A stretch of 64,000 nt of DNA from Membranipora membranacea. Lineage: Eukaryota > Bryozoa > Gymnolaemata > Cheilostomatida > Membraniporidae. Below are positions 1-10,900 of this stretch, in pieces. Within the stretch, counting starts at the first letter, position 1; each line of letters starts with the position of its first letter. The position numbers were made by a program, and so were the translations under genes. Where the stretch lies: contig OU612072.1 of assembly GCA_914767715.1 (NCBI GenBank), forward strand, positions 4,896,001 to 4,960,000. The letters are read 5' to 3'. The notes beneath the pieces are model-generated. The model saw only the letters and a list, made by a program, of their open reading frames with translations, made no database searches and was not told the origin of the DNA.

Positions 1-60
1 CCGTTTTGGCTTGTTGCCCGAGACGCCTGAGTTCAAATCCCGATGAAGCCAGTAAAATCA
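1..60 (+). repeat. tRNA-like 3' end (possible SINE fragment)
   Basis: The stretch holds a B-box-like core, GAGTTCAAATCCC, such as occurs in the T arm of tRNAs and tRNA-derived SINEs. The 5' half lies beyond the window edge, so it cannot be folded. It could be the end of a tRNA pseudogene or of a SINE head. Confidence 0.25.
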
Positions 61-1497
61 TCTCCTTTACTACTTGGTGGTTACAGTACGTATTTATTAC
101 AACTTACACCAAGTCATAGTAGCGCTTTTGGAATTGTGATTTATTTGCTTGGGTAAAAAAAAGGGCGAATCACATGCTAATCATCATATTTTTCAAAGTT
201 TGTTTCAGCTGTGTCCAAAGGCTATTTTCAAAGTTGCCATGCCGCTCTTAATTAGACTGAGACCTTGAAAATGATACCAAATATGGGAAGCACAACAATA
301 CCTTTTAATTTTAACACATGGATTGTTATTTGGCACTGAGCTTTGGAAGCGGGCCAGTGTGGCTAAGTGGTTAGAATGCGAGAGGCCCGAGTGAGCCCAG
401 ATTAAAAAATGCAAGGATGAGCATGGGGAGGACCCCTTATTTTTAAATAATATATAGATATACCACAATTATAACATGTTTGTTGCACCATATTCTATGG
501 CTGTATTCACTGAGAATAATTGTGGGGGAGTTCTGCCACATAATAGGACATTATCTCAGGTTGTCTACCTCATAGGTGGTATAGAAAAGACAGCCATTTG
601 AATATGCACTTATAATGACATCCCCAATTGGCCATCCATCATAAACCCAATAAACAACCTGAGTGTATGTCATCCACACCCCTGAAGTTTTCTGGCGTTT
701 ATGATCCCAGCATTTCTAGTATGTTTATGGAGAAAACTCAAGGTGAAAAACTATGCGTTAGATCAGTAGAATAATTTTCAGAGAGAAAAATTCTCATTGC
801 TAGAAATAATAAAATCTGATGTTCTTTTTTTGCTAGGTCGACAATCCCAACAATTTATCCTTGCGCCTAAATCAAGAGACCTAAATTAGGATTGTCAGTG
901 TCTTTTATTTGCATAATTTTCCATTCCACAATTTTTGTCAGCAACATTGAAAATGTAAAAAGCACTTCTAGGTAAATGCTGTATAGTTTTAAAAACTGTC
1001 CCCCCCCCCTGCTCAGCTGTGAAATATGTATGGATACTCTACAAGCCTGATAACCTATCAATTCCGTATATTTTTAATTACTGATTTGCTTCAATACAAA
1101 TAAAAATACATATCATTGTAAGGAGACATTGTAAAATAGTTAATAACTTTATTCATTCACTTTTGTTGAGAAATTCAATCTTATCAGTTTACTAAAGTAA
1201 ATAGAAGTGGTAGGTTACTGAACTTGTACAGTAAATACCTTACATAACTCATAAATGAGAAGGCTGGACACTATACATAATGCTAACCCAGTGTAAAAGT
1301 ATTTTGTTTTATCTGGTGCTAAAATTATAGATTGAGGTATATATATATATATATATATTGAGACAGAATAATGACTCCGACATTTTCATTTACAGCTGTT
1401 TTATTGTAACACAGATTATGGACATGCATGTAAAATATTTTGATTGGTTCAATTACTATAAGATAAGGAATTTTTTTTTCCAGATGAATATTTTTTT
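61..1497. other. Gene-free stretch with minor repeats
   Basis: I see no convincing coding exon here. At 350-395 there is an A-box-like segment (GTGGCTAAGTGGTTAGAATG), probably a decayed tRNA-derived element. A (TA)n microsatellite lies at 1338-1358 and a C9 run near 1002. The remainder is AT-rich sequence without recognisable structure. Confidence 0.4.
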
Positions 1498-2364
1498 TTA
1501 ATGTCCGACACAGACTCCATTTCTCAGATGGAATGGTAGAGGTAAACTGAAAATACCTCCTAGTTTTGTTGTAGTTGTCTTTCCTCTAACGCAAATATCT
1601 CCAGAGCGGCATCTGTAGTACCAACAAAGATCAGATATAGCAATGAATGTCAAAGAAAGCAAGGATAATTGGCCCAATATCTGACCATTGTATCGATATG
1701 CCATAAAGCCAAAGTATTCATCTCAGGTTCTTCATAGCCAAACTAATAAATGTCACTTGCAGATTAAATAACGACTGTAGGGTTAGCATTGCATACTTAC
1801 GGTTTAGCAGTAGAACATTTCTCTCCTGGGAGTTGTCCGCATACATAACAACATCCACAAGCACCCTTCACTGAGCCTCTTAGCCCATTACACCTCACAA
1901 CAGGGCACTGCAATAGTTTTGATATAACAGTATTTATTTCTCACAATACTTGTTGTTATTTCTGCTGCATGCTGTGTTCTTTCAAAGCAAGATTTACCCA
2001 TATCGAGAAGCTGGGGTTTTCTGGCCTCATGGAATTCAAGAGAAGAGTCTTCCAATCTTAGTAAATCGTGATGGGGGCATCTTGCTTGTGTGACACTTGT
2101 GTGATGCATGTGTGACACATAGAAACCTTCAATTTCGCTGCTTTGACAATGATATTTCAAAACAACTTCAAAAGCATCCTAAACCTATGTTTTGATTTAA
2201 AGGTAAATCTCTAAACTTCCTTGTAGCAAAAAGATGATAGATAATATTGTATATATTTTTTTAGAGCTTACCTGACTTTCATTACAGACTGCACACAGCG
2301 TTGCTGCTGAGGTCAAGGCCACTATCGCAAATAAAAGCGCCACAAGGACTGATAGACGATTCAT
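1498..2364 (-). CDS. Secreted IGFBP N-terminal-domain (SIBD-like) peptide, copy A
   Basis: Three exons join in frame: 2364-2272, 1907-1801 and 1612-1498, encoding 104 aa. Exon 1 begins at ATG 2364 and encodes a signal peptide (MNRLSVL, a hydrophobic core, then TSAA) followed by LCAVC. Exons 2 and 3 carry the cysteine pattern of the IGFBP N-terminal domain: CP.V.C, then ACGCCxxC, L.GEKC and C.SGD.C. The core ACGCC resembles the IGFBP GCGCC motif. Splice sites are GT..AG with phases that agree with copy B. Family members such as perlustrin and other single-IGFBP-domain proteins are secreted and act in growth-factor binding, immunity or shell matrix; which role applies here is unknown. The C-terminal extension after the last core cysteine is rich in Thr, Leu and Pro. 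A TATA-like box lies about 95 bp upstream. The gene is one arm of a large inverted duplication with copy B. The domain call is strong; the function is not known. Confidence 0.85.
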
Positions 2365-2458
2365 ATCTGTAAGGAATCTGTGTAACTTATAGTAGTTGTG
2401 TCAGATACTGTGAGATATCTGTACCTAGATTGATGGTAATACTTAGTCCAGTAGCTCT

Positions 2459-2465
2459 TTTTATA
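2459..2465 (-). promoter_or_regulatory. TATA-like box of copy A
   Basis: The minus strand reads TATAAAAAGAGCTACTGG about 95 bp before the ATG of copy A. The same string, in the same position, precedes copy B (3744 onwards), so the core promoter was duplicated with the gene and conserved. Confidence 0.6.
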
Positions 2466-2818
2466 GTGGAAAGGTTTTGTTTGGTCACACTCTATTTATG
2501 CTTGGTGAGTCATACCATGATGAAACAGGTAACTGAGACCAACAAATTTATACTTATAAACAATTTAAGTAAGTTCTAGGAATAATTTGCAAATAAAACG
2601 CAACGGTGTTAAAATTGGGACATTTAATATCTAGTTCTGGTGAGGTAAAATTTGGCTAAATCCTATTTTGAAATTAAAATGCCAATAACATGAAGCTATG
2701 TTTCAAGTGTTATTTTTGTTGTTGTGCAATGATTGCGACCTTGTAGTGATGAATTAAAATTGAACAAGTAGTTTTTAGGCTTGAGAAACGTCACTGTCTG
2801 ATTGATTATGAGGAAATA

Positions 2819-3437
2819 ACAATTACATTAAATGTTATTCGAAAGCTATAGCTTAGCGTTTTCAGACTCAATCAATTTTTACAAATTTTGGTAGATCCTG
2901 TATCATAACTTTGTTTATTAATCGTATATGTCTCTGCTTCAAACCACCTTTCAGGCCTGGAACATTCCGTACCCAAATTTTGATTGCTACAACAGCGGAA
3001 AATTCCCATGAGAGTTAAGATTGATCTCTGTTGTCTTTTTAGAGCGCCTAACGGGTGACAGGACAGGATTGGAGGTTCATGGTTTGAGCACTTCTGCTGT
3101 CTATACCGACTACTTGGCCCTATGCCTGAGGTGTGCTACGAGCAAGCAAACTGAGAGCAACTTGGCGCTGAATATTGTGGCAGCGGTCGGTAATTTGCCG
3201 CTCGTCCTGCGGAGACAAAAGATACCAATCTTTACATGTATGTGATCATTCAGGCCCTAAAGGTAGTACAAGGATGAGATATATAAAACTTGGAAGCAAG
3301 TATCTCTTTCAGGATCTTCAGAATTGCTTTACTCGACAGAGTAAAATGACATCAGCAAATTCACTGAATTAGTAGTACACATCTACACAGGGTCTAAAAA
3401 TACTTGTGCTATAGTATAGTTGAAATATGGCGTCATT
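2819..3437. other. Spacer of the inverted duplication
   Basis: This is the non-palindromic centre between the two arms. It has a locally GC-richer block (3045-3245) that is open on the plus strand for about 70 codons and then continues, after a frame change, to 3372. The frame hopping suggests a decayed repeat or retroposed fragment rather than a gene. I do not recognise the encoded sequence. Confidence 0.35.
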
Positions 3438-3743
3438 GTTATTTCCTCATAATCAACCAAACAGAGACGTTTCTCATGCCAAAAAACTACTCACTCAAAT
3501 TCATATTATCACACCTTAAATATACCCTTATAATCAAGGATACAGGATTTAGCTAAAGTTACCTCATCAGAATCAGGATCAAATAATAATTGTCCTAATT
3601 TCAACACTATAGCGTCATATTGAATGACACTAATTCCTAGAATTTTCATAAAATCTTTGTTTGTGTCAGTTTACTCTTATTTCATCACAGTGTGACTGGT
3701 GGATCATAATTAGATAGAGTGTGACCAAACACAGCCTTTCGAC

Positions 3744-3750
3744 TATAAAA
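3744..3750 (+). promoter_or_regulatory. TATA-like box of copy B
   Basis: TATAAAAAGAGCTACTGG lies about 97 bp upstream of the ATG at 3847 and mirrors the element before copy A. Confidence 0.6.
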
Positions 3751-3846
3751 AGAGCTACTGGACTAAGTATTACCATCAGTTCAGGTACAGATATCTCACA
3801 CTATCAGACACAACTGCTCTATAAGTTACACAGATTCATTACAGAT

Positions 3847-4741
3847 ATGAATCGTCTATCAGTCCTTCTGGTGTTTTTATTAGCTATAGTGACCTTGACC
3901 TCAGCAGCAACACTGTGTGCGGTCTGTGATGAAAGTCAGGTAAGCTCTAGAAAAAGATTTAATACCTTCAATCAGACTTTTATCATCATTAGATTAAGCT
4001 GCCGAGAGGGTATGCATGTAAATATTCAAGAAACTTTTGTTTCAAAGAATTTTACAGAGCTTTGTTTTGAATAATTAGAGTAGAGGACAATTTCAAGGTT
4101 GTCATAAAATATCTTTATCGAAGCACCGAGCGGTGTCCATGTGTCACATCGACGTCATTGTAGCCAAGATTTTTCAGTACTTAGACTTTACTATGATTAG
4201 AAACTTGACTTTTGAATTATTAAACGTAAGTAAAGCCAAGAACCCACAATATGAGTAAATCATAGAGCACAAATATCCAAAATATTGTGAGCAATAATGA
4301 TTTTTTATCATAACTATTGCAGTGCCCTGTTGTGAGGTGTAATAGACGAAGAGGCACAGTCAAGGGTGCTTGTGGATGTTGTAATGTATGCGGACGACTC
4401 CCAGGAGAGAAATGCTCTACTGTTAAACCGTGAGTATACAATGCTTACCCTACAATCAAATAAAATCAGCCAGTAAAATTTATGATTGGGAGCTGAGTGC
4501 AAATCTGACTGTGAGAAGCCCAAGATAAATATAATGGCTGTATGGCATTGTGGACAAATACTCGTGCTGACATCACGGCTTCTTTGACACTGATTGCTTA
4601 ATTGATTGTTCTTGTTACTTCAGATGTCGCTCTGGAGATATTTGCTTTAGAGGAGAGACAACTACAACAAATCTAGGAGGAGGAATTATCAGTATACCTC
4701 TACCATTCCATCTGAGAAAAGGAGTCTGTGTGAGACATTGA
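3847..4741 (+). CDS. Secreted IGFBP N-terminal-domain (SIBD-like) peptide, copy B
   Basis: The exons are 3847-3939, 4323-4429 and 4624-4741. They join in the same phases as copy A to give 105 aa. Exon 1 encodes a signal peptide ending near TSAA, followed by LCAVCDESQ. Exon 2 has CPVVRC, ACGCC, then CGRLPGEKCS; exon 3 has PCRSGDIC and ends in VCVRH. The ordered cysteines match the IGFBP N-terminal domain. Differences from copy A are mainly conservative or charge-changing (N to D after the first CxxC, GLRGS to RRRGT, one extra Gly in exon 3), and the reading frame is intact. This suggests both copies are under selection. A poly(A) signal AATAAA begins one base after the stop. The ligand is unknown. 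Confidence 0.87.
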
Positions 4742-4747
4742 AATAAA
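4742..4747 (+). terminator. Poly(A) signal of copy B
   Basis: AATAAA follows directly after the TGA stop of copy B. A further AATAAAA occurs near 4820. Either could direct cleavage; I cannot tell which is used. Confidence 0.4.
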
Positions 4748-5147
4748 ATGAAAATTGTTAATGTTAATGTTAAATGAATCAAATTAAAACATTCAACTGT
4801 ACGTCAATAATCTTTTTTATAATAAAATAGCTGATGCTGCAAAATTTTACCCATTCTCATTGTCAAATACTCAGCATCGACATCATTCAAAATTTCGGTC
4901 ATCTGATGAAACTTATCTCATTATAGACCCGCAATGTAATCCTGTTTCATTGGTGTGACTAATAATTTGCAAATCATCTTCTCAGAGCACAGTCAATTCA
5001 TTTCGTTGATTAATTTTCTTGAAAATTACACACTTTAAAATCTTAAGGTGTATGATTTACCCAAATTTTGCTGACAAAAGTAGATAAAAATGATAATGAT
5101 ACCAATAAGAGACTTGAAGCATTCAACTTCTTACTATTTGTGTTTCA

Positions 5148-5215
5148 ATGCCAAAATAAGATTCAGCCAAATTTTACCTCATTAGGATCAGCTATTAAAT
5201 GTCCTAATTTTAAAC
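5148..5215 (+). repeat. Third copy of the IGFBP-gene upstream region, without a gene
   Basis: This segment includes CAGCCAAATTTTACCTCATT and TATTAAATGTCCTAATTTTA. It matches the reverse complement of 2597-2672 upstream of copy A and, more weakly, 3545-3610 upstream of copy B. No signal-peptide exon follows it. It looks like the remnant of a third duplication. Confidence 0.55.
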
Positions 5216-5334
5216 ACTCACTACTTTATATTAATTGTTCGGGTATTATGTTAGAAGCACTCGTAATATCTATGAATGGAGCTAAATACATATACATAGG
5301 TCAGCTTGGATAGCAGTCAGACGGTACTCGGCAA

Positions 5335-5580
5335 TAATGCCGTGGTCAAAATGCCATTAGGACAAAATGCCAGTGACATAATGCCATCGCCATAATGCCA
5401 AGGCCATAAGGCCATAGGTGATAACACCACTGCACACTATACCAATGCCAAAATACCAGTTGTACAAAACGCCGGTTGTGTCAAAATACCAGTGGATATA
5501 ACGCCGGATTGGACATAATACCATTTGGGACAATATACCATATCCAAAAATACCATTGCCATAATGCCAAAATATATAAC
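5335..5580. repeat. Degenerate minisatellite with ATAATGCCA core
   Basis: Units of roughly 15-20 bp built on AAAATGCCA or ATAATGCCA recur about 13 times with interspersed CCAGT, CCATT and GGACA. The open frames seen here on both strands are by-products of the repeat. Confidence 0.6.
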
Positions 5581-5903
5581 CAAAGGAGATCAAGCCACAC
5601 TGTATTTTTTAGTGTGTCAGTTGTATTACAGTACGAGTTGGAGGTGGCTCAGCTGTTTAGAGTTGTCCCCTTCATAAAGTCTCTTCGTTCAATTTCGAGG
5701 ATATCTGGGGTTTTTGGGTCCACAGACTGAGAGCTAGTGACTTGTAACAAATGTTTCCAAACTATTTTCTACAATAATATGACAATAACTTTGAATTATT
5801 ACCAACTTTTTTTCGAAAACCAAGTCTTGACTCATGCTACTAATGACATCGATAAGACTACAATGATTGAACATAGAGTAGGTTAACTCTGTGCAAAATA
5901 TGT

Positions 5904-5986
5904 GCAAGCTGGGATTCGAACCCAGTACATAACCCTGCTTTTAATTACAAGGCAGACACTTAGACCACTACACCACACTACCTTGC
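5904..5986 (-). pseudogene. tRNA-Thr(TGU)-like pseudogene or SINE head
   Basis: On the minus strand the acceptor arms GCAAGGT/AGCTTGC pair in 6 of 7 positions. The A box is TGGTGTAGTGG, the T arm CTGGG-TTCGAAT-CCCAG pairs perfectly, and the anticodon region reads CTGCCTTGTAA. The 3' side of the anticodon arm carries extra bases (ATTAAAA), so the normal seven-base loop cannot form. That argues against a working tRNA unless this is a tiny intron. Confidence 0.5.
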
Positions 5987-7942
5987 ATGCATAGGTAAGG
6001 TGTATTCCTGTTTATATTGTTTATGAAACTATGGTGAGTGAGTTTAATTTAAGATACAATAAACTTCGCTACTTAGGCAATAACGTGAAAAGCGAATCCT
6101 AAATGCCGCGAAAACTAAACTCCTATATGGTAAGCTGTAATACACAGGAAAAAACTTGTTTTACAGAACCTTTGCCACAACATTTGGTATTATTGACAAA
6201 AGTAAAATTAATTTGTTACGCACGGGAATGAAAACTAACAAAACTTGTCTAAATTAAACTTAGTAATATAACAAGATATGTGAATATTGTAGTGTAGAAC
6301 AAAATTCTCTTATACCGATGCGTATGCCACAATAAAACCCACCAGTGTTGTGACGCGCAGGTCGGCGTACATGACACTAAATTATACTTAACTTGAAATT
6401 ACAAAGAGAAATTTATCTCTGATAAATGAATGGTGTATCACCAACCATCTTGTGATAAACTATGAGAAAACCTTTTTGAAGCCCCAAACAAAATTTTTAA
6501 CCCAGAAGTTTAAAAGCTCATATTCGGGAGCTCTATTTTAGAAAAAAAAGGAACAACAATATTTGTAAGTTGAAACTTCAACATAACTTTCCATGAAAAT
6601 TTTAGAAGCCTGAAACAAAAATTCATAAGTCATAAGTTATACAGGCAGTTCTGGTTTTGAAATAGAATTGATACGTGATAGCTTTCCTAATACAATACAT
6701 CAACTAAAACTTGAGTTGAAGAGTACACAAATGGGTTCTTCTATTAGTCCATACTTGCCAAGTCTCCCTATTTCGGTGGGACCCTCCAGATTTCCACACC
6801 CACTTCTGCCCACTTCCCACTTTTTGAAATTCTCACTGTTTTCTCCAGATTTGAATTTCGCAATTTTTTAGTAACTATCCAAGCACTTAATGATTGATTG
6901 AGTTACTGGTAAGGTCTTTGCGCACAAAAATTAAAACGAGTTGAGCTATTCAATAAAGTTAACAAATTTCCCTGTTGTATTTAAATTCAGACTAATTATA
7001 ACAGTGGGGTGGTTGATACTGGACACTGGCAAAGTAGGGGCATGTAAGTCCCTGGGGCCCATGTGTTGATGGTAAGTGTTTGAAGTGTATATCACCTCTG
7101 GTTGATATTTTAGTACTAATACAAAGTACAAACATGAAATTATGTGGGATCAAATATGCATCTTAGCCTTTCTAGTGGCTAGAAACGCTCTCAGAGCATC
7201 AGCAGCCGGGGCTCCATCCTTGACTCTATTTGGGGCTGAAACCACCCCCTAACCCCCAGGTGGATTGCAAGGGTGATTCGCAATATGGTGAAGTATCACT
7301 GTAAATTGAAATCAACCACTTTTGAATTTTGATTACTTGTCAAGAATGTCTAGTACATGTGGTGCCGTTCTTATGAGACAAGTCGGTATATCTTCAGAGC
7401 CCACTCTTTCCCAGAGTTTACACCACTGTGAAGCTTTGTACACATCACCTATAGAACTTTAACTTACATGACCATCGTAGATAAACAGGCAAGTGACATA
7501 ATTGACAGGGATATATAAAGAGTCAACGACTATTTATGTCTGCGGTCAGTATCTCTGATTAACAAATATAATCCGTCCTTGACATGACCTTGTTTACTCT
7601 AGCTGGTAAATGAACCTGTTTACTCTGAACTAGGTTTGAAATGTGAGACTGATGTATAAATAACACAATGTTATTAATCTGAGCATTGATTGATTGATTG
7701 ATCAGTACTTTATTATCGATCAAAATACATTTTCAACGAATGACAATGTATATAGTGGATCTGATTTGACATAAATTGATATTTAATGAAAAGGCATTTA
7801 GCAATAATTTATCAGTTATAAAACCTGTCAATCATGTCTACTATTTTTATGTTTAGTATTATAGTATTAAAGCTGATGACGTGTAACTTAGGATCATTGA
7901 TAGTAATCCTTGCACAAGTAAAGGAGTGAAAACGGTCTGACA
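5987..7942. other. Gene-free stretch before the adenylate-forming enzyme gene
   Basis: No coding exon is supported. The segment contains a repeat at 7017-7078 (separate entry), a plus-strand open frame at 6668-6871 of simple composition that I regard as chance, and a short TGATT run at 7688-7703. Confidence 0.4.
7017..7078 (+). repeat. Solo arm of a small fold-back element
   Basis: The sequence (ACTGGCAAAGTAGGGGCATG ... GGGGCCCATGTGTTGATGGTA) matches the right arm of the fold-back element at 63826-63930. It therefore belongs to a dispersed MITE-like family; only one arm is clear here. Confidence 0.55.
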
Positions 7943-10900
7943 ATGCTAAGCAAGAGTTATGTGGACAAAAGAGATTCTACCTCAATAGCAGAGGAGGATG
8001 TTCTCTTGTATGAACTGTTTGACAGAGCAAGGAAGCAGGGGATTAAAACTGAGTTTGTCAATCTTCAGACAGGAGAGCGAGTAGATAATGGATACATCCT
8101 AGATCAGGTACGATGAGATATGATATAGCCTGAGATATGCTGTACTATTCCATGGATTCTAATAAAAGTTTGGATACATAGACAGTTTGATAGATAGACA
8201 TAGACAGTTGGATACATAGACAGTTGTACAATATTAACTAATGCGAAGAGTTGTATAATATATAACTGTTGACTTGTATCACTTCCACTAACCATATTTA
8301 TGCCTTACAGAGTAATAAGTACGCAAAAGGTCTTCTTTCTCTCGGCATACTTGAGCAGGGAGTAGATTGCATGATGGTGATAGGATGTAACTCGATGGAG
8401 ATGTTAGCTGTATGGACAGGTTGTCTCTCAATAGGTATTGCATCAGTGGTAAGTGAGCAATCATAAGACCTGCCCTTTTAAGATTTTGACAATATCTGAT
8501 TCCAGATTTGTCCTCTCCTCTAAAATGGATATAAATAGCTTTGGCAAATGGCACCCAATGGATCAAGTTCTTTAGGATGCAGGTCAGCAGCCAAATGAAG
8601 CTGACAGGAGATGTAAATACTGATTTTTCTGTCAGTAATTCTAGTAGGAAGACGATATAATCTGGCGAATTTGTCACATAATGTTTGTGACAATGTAGCA
8701 TGGCTTATGTTTATTATCTGTTCCATTATTTGTTGGATGAATATTGGCAACCTTTTAACAACAACTAACATAATGGTACACTTTATCAGGAAAATTTGGT
8801 TTTGGTTTGGCCTTGAACCTTCCTCACAAAAAGAATTGGAAAATTTTGACACTAGCTGCAATATTGGTAATATGCTGTCACCTAATCAGAAACACAAATA
8901 TATTCGGTCTGTCAACATTTCAGCACCCAAATGTGTATGTACCGAGAGTGGAGACATTAAAAAAGGTCACAGAACTAGCGAAGCCTAAGGTTATTATTGT
9001 TGGTGATGGGTCCGATGAAGAGGTACTCTTAGCTCTTGTAGAACACTTTGACAGAAACACTCCTACACCAAATTCTGAAACGTAAGAATTAAACTGTCAA
9101 ATTCATATTGCAAACCTCCGAACATATGTACGCAATAATCCTTCTAATAGGTTTGGCTGCATTGTTCAAAATATTTCTGACAGAACGGAAACTGTGCTAT
9201 CCTGAACACAATTTTTTTGATCCAATTCAACACATGCACAATACAAAAGTAGTTCTATATAATTATTATAGTGTGACATGTCTGCCACCTGCATAAAAGA
9301 TCCCAATATGGGCCAAGTGGGTTTTTCTGTATATCCATATATGGATCAGATAAAATTCTCAACAAACATAAGTTAGAAGATTAAAAATAATAGATAAATG
9401 TATGATTATGGATCGTCCAGATTTTCACCGAACATAAGAGAGCCTGCATCAACCAACGAACAGAAAGTCAGCTCAGTTTCAATTTAGATACACTAGAGTT
9501 TTCACATAGTAATATCTGCCTTCTATAGTCAGGTTCGTTGTTATCAAGCACCGAAAACTCTTTTCAATTTTCACAAATTTGAAAAAAAATTACATGTTTT
9601 ATTCACAGGCTACCTTCAGTAGAGACAATTTACTATGCTGGAAAGAACCAATCTTATTTGGAGGGTTATCCGTTCCTTACTCCCCTTACGGCACTATCTG
9701 ATGCAGGGGAGACAACCACAGATATAGCTTTAGAGGCTGCAAGAGGAAAAGTGAACCTGGATTTTGTGTCACATATTGTATATTCATCGGTAAGAACCAG
9801 ACAAAGGCGCCTGCATTGAGACAATGATGTTTCTACAAAATTTATTTTCAAATAGTTATAGGCTTTTATACATCATTACTTTAAAATTGTACCACAACCC
9901 CACTTTGACTCTTTCAAAGTTCTTTCGAACATCATTATTCTCATGGCAATTACAATGGCAAGGATTTGTCAGGAGTCTTTTTTATTTGTGGCAGCATTAA
10001 GAATGAAGCGTCATAATTAAACTTTAATGTGTCTAAAAGTTAAAATAAAAGTAATCAATTTTATGTTTCAGGGTACGACAGGGACGCCCAAGTGCATTCA
10101 AAACACCCATAGGAATATGTGTAGGCAGGTAACAATGACCGGAAAACCAGGGAGTCAGGTAAGAATGATTAATAACAGATGATCAAATTGATTTATTCAT
10201 TATTAACCATTTTGTTTATTGTTTAACTGCTTGTTATATTTGTAGAATGTCATCCACAAAATATTTCTCATGTCATTGACAAAACTGTGATACCAGCATT
10301 GTCCAAAGTGTAGAACAATCATTGTTATTTCTGTTATGTTATACCCTCAATCATATCTGTGTAAGCCTATCATTTTTTAGAGAAAAAGGATCGTCCTGGG
10401 TTTCAACAATGAATCTTTGGCATCATTTTCTAGCAGTACCGAGACTCTTGCAGGCTGCATGAGAAAACTTGTACTAGGCCCTGACTCTTCTAGGACGCTG
10501 ACAGATCCGAAATTTGCTCAAATATGTGCAGATTCTATAATTAAAGAGGGGTAAGTTAATGGGAATATTTTTTTCATAAAATGTGTGTGGCATCTACTTT
10601 CCAAAATAGCTAATGGAATAGAACTGTGATGTAAAGATGTTTAATGTTTGTCCAATTTACGTCAAAATTGAAACATAATATTGTTATTATGAACTTAATT
10701 AACCACCGATCAATGCATAAAGCAAATAAGACCATATGAAAACAACAAATTCCCTCTTTCTCTGTTGAAATATCCTAAATCATAATGTAAATATAGACAC
10801 ATGAAAATTAATGCACCAGGATATTGAATATTACATGATAACGAATGTATTCCATCACTTCTGCAGGGTGAATGATATCGTACTTATGGCAAGCAAACTT

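Larger units (their letters stand above)
1498..4745. repeat. Large inverted duplication (imperfect palindrome) carrying two genes
   Basis: The arms are about 1498-2818 and 3438-4745. The inner ends match as GATTATGAGGAAATAAC at 2802-2818 and its reverse complement at 3438-3455. Similarity continues outwards through the promoter regions, the TATA boxes and all three exons of the two IGFBP-domain genes, while the introns have diverged. The spacer is about 620 bp. The genes are therefore divergent (head to head). Confidence 0.85.

Noticed and set aside
2998-3372. Open frames in the spacer of the inverted duplication
   Set aside because: The frame changes midway and nothing is shared with the flanking genes; probably a decayed repeat.
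8520-8861. Overlapping frames on both strands between exons 2 and 3 of the adenylate-forming gene
   Set aside because: They lie inside an intron defined by good splice sites and phase continuity; treated as chance.
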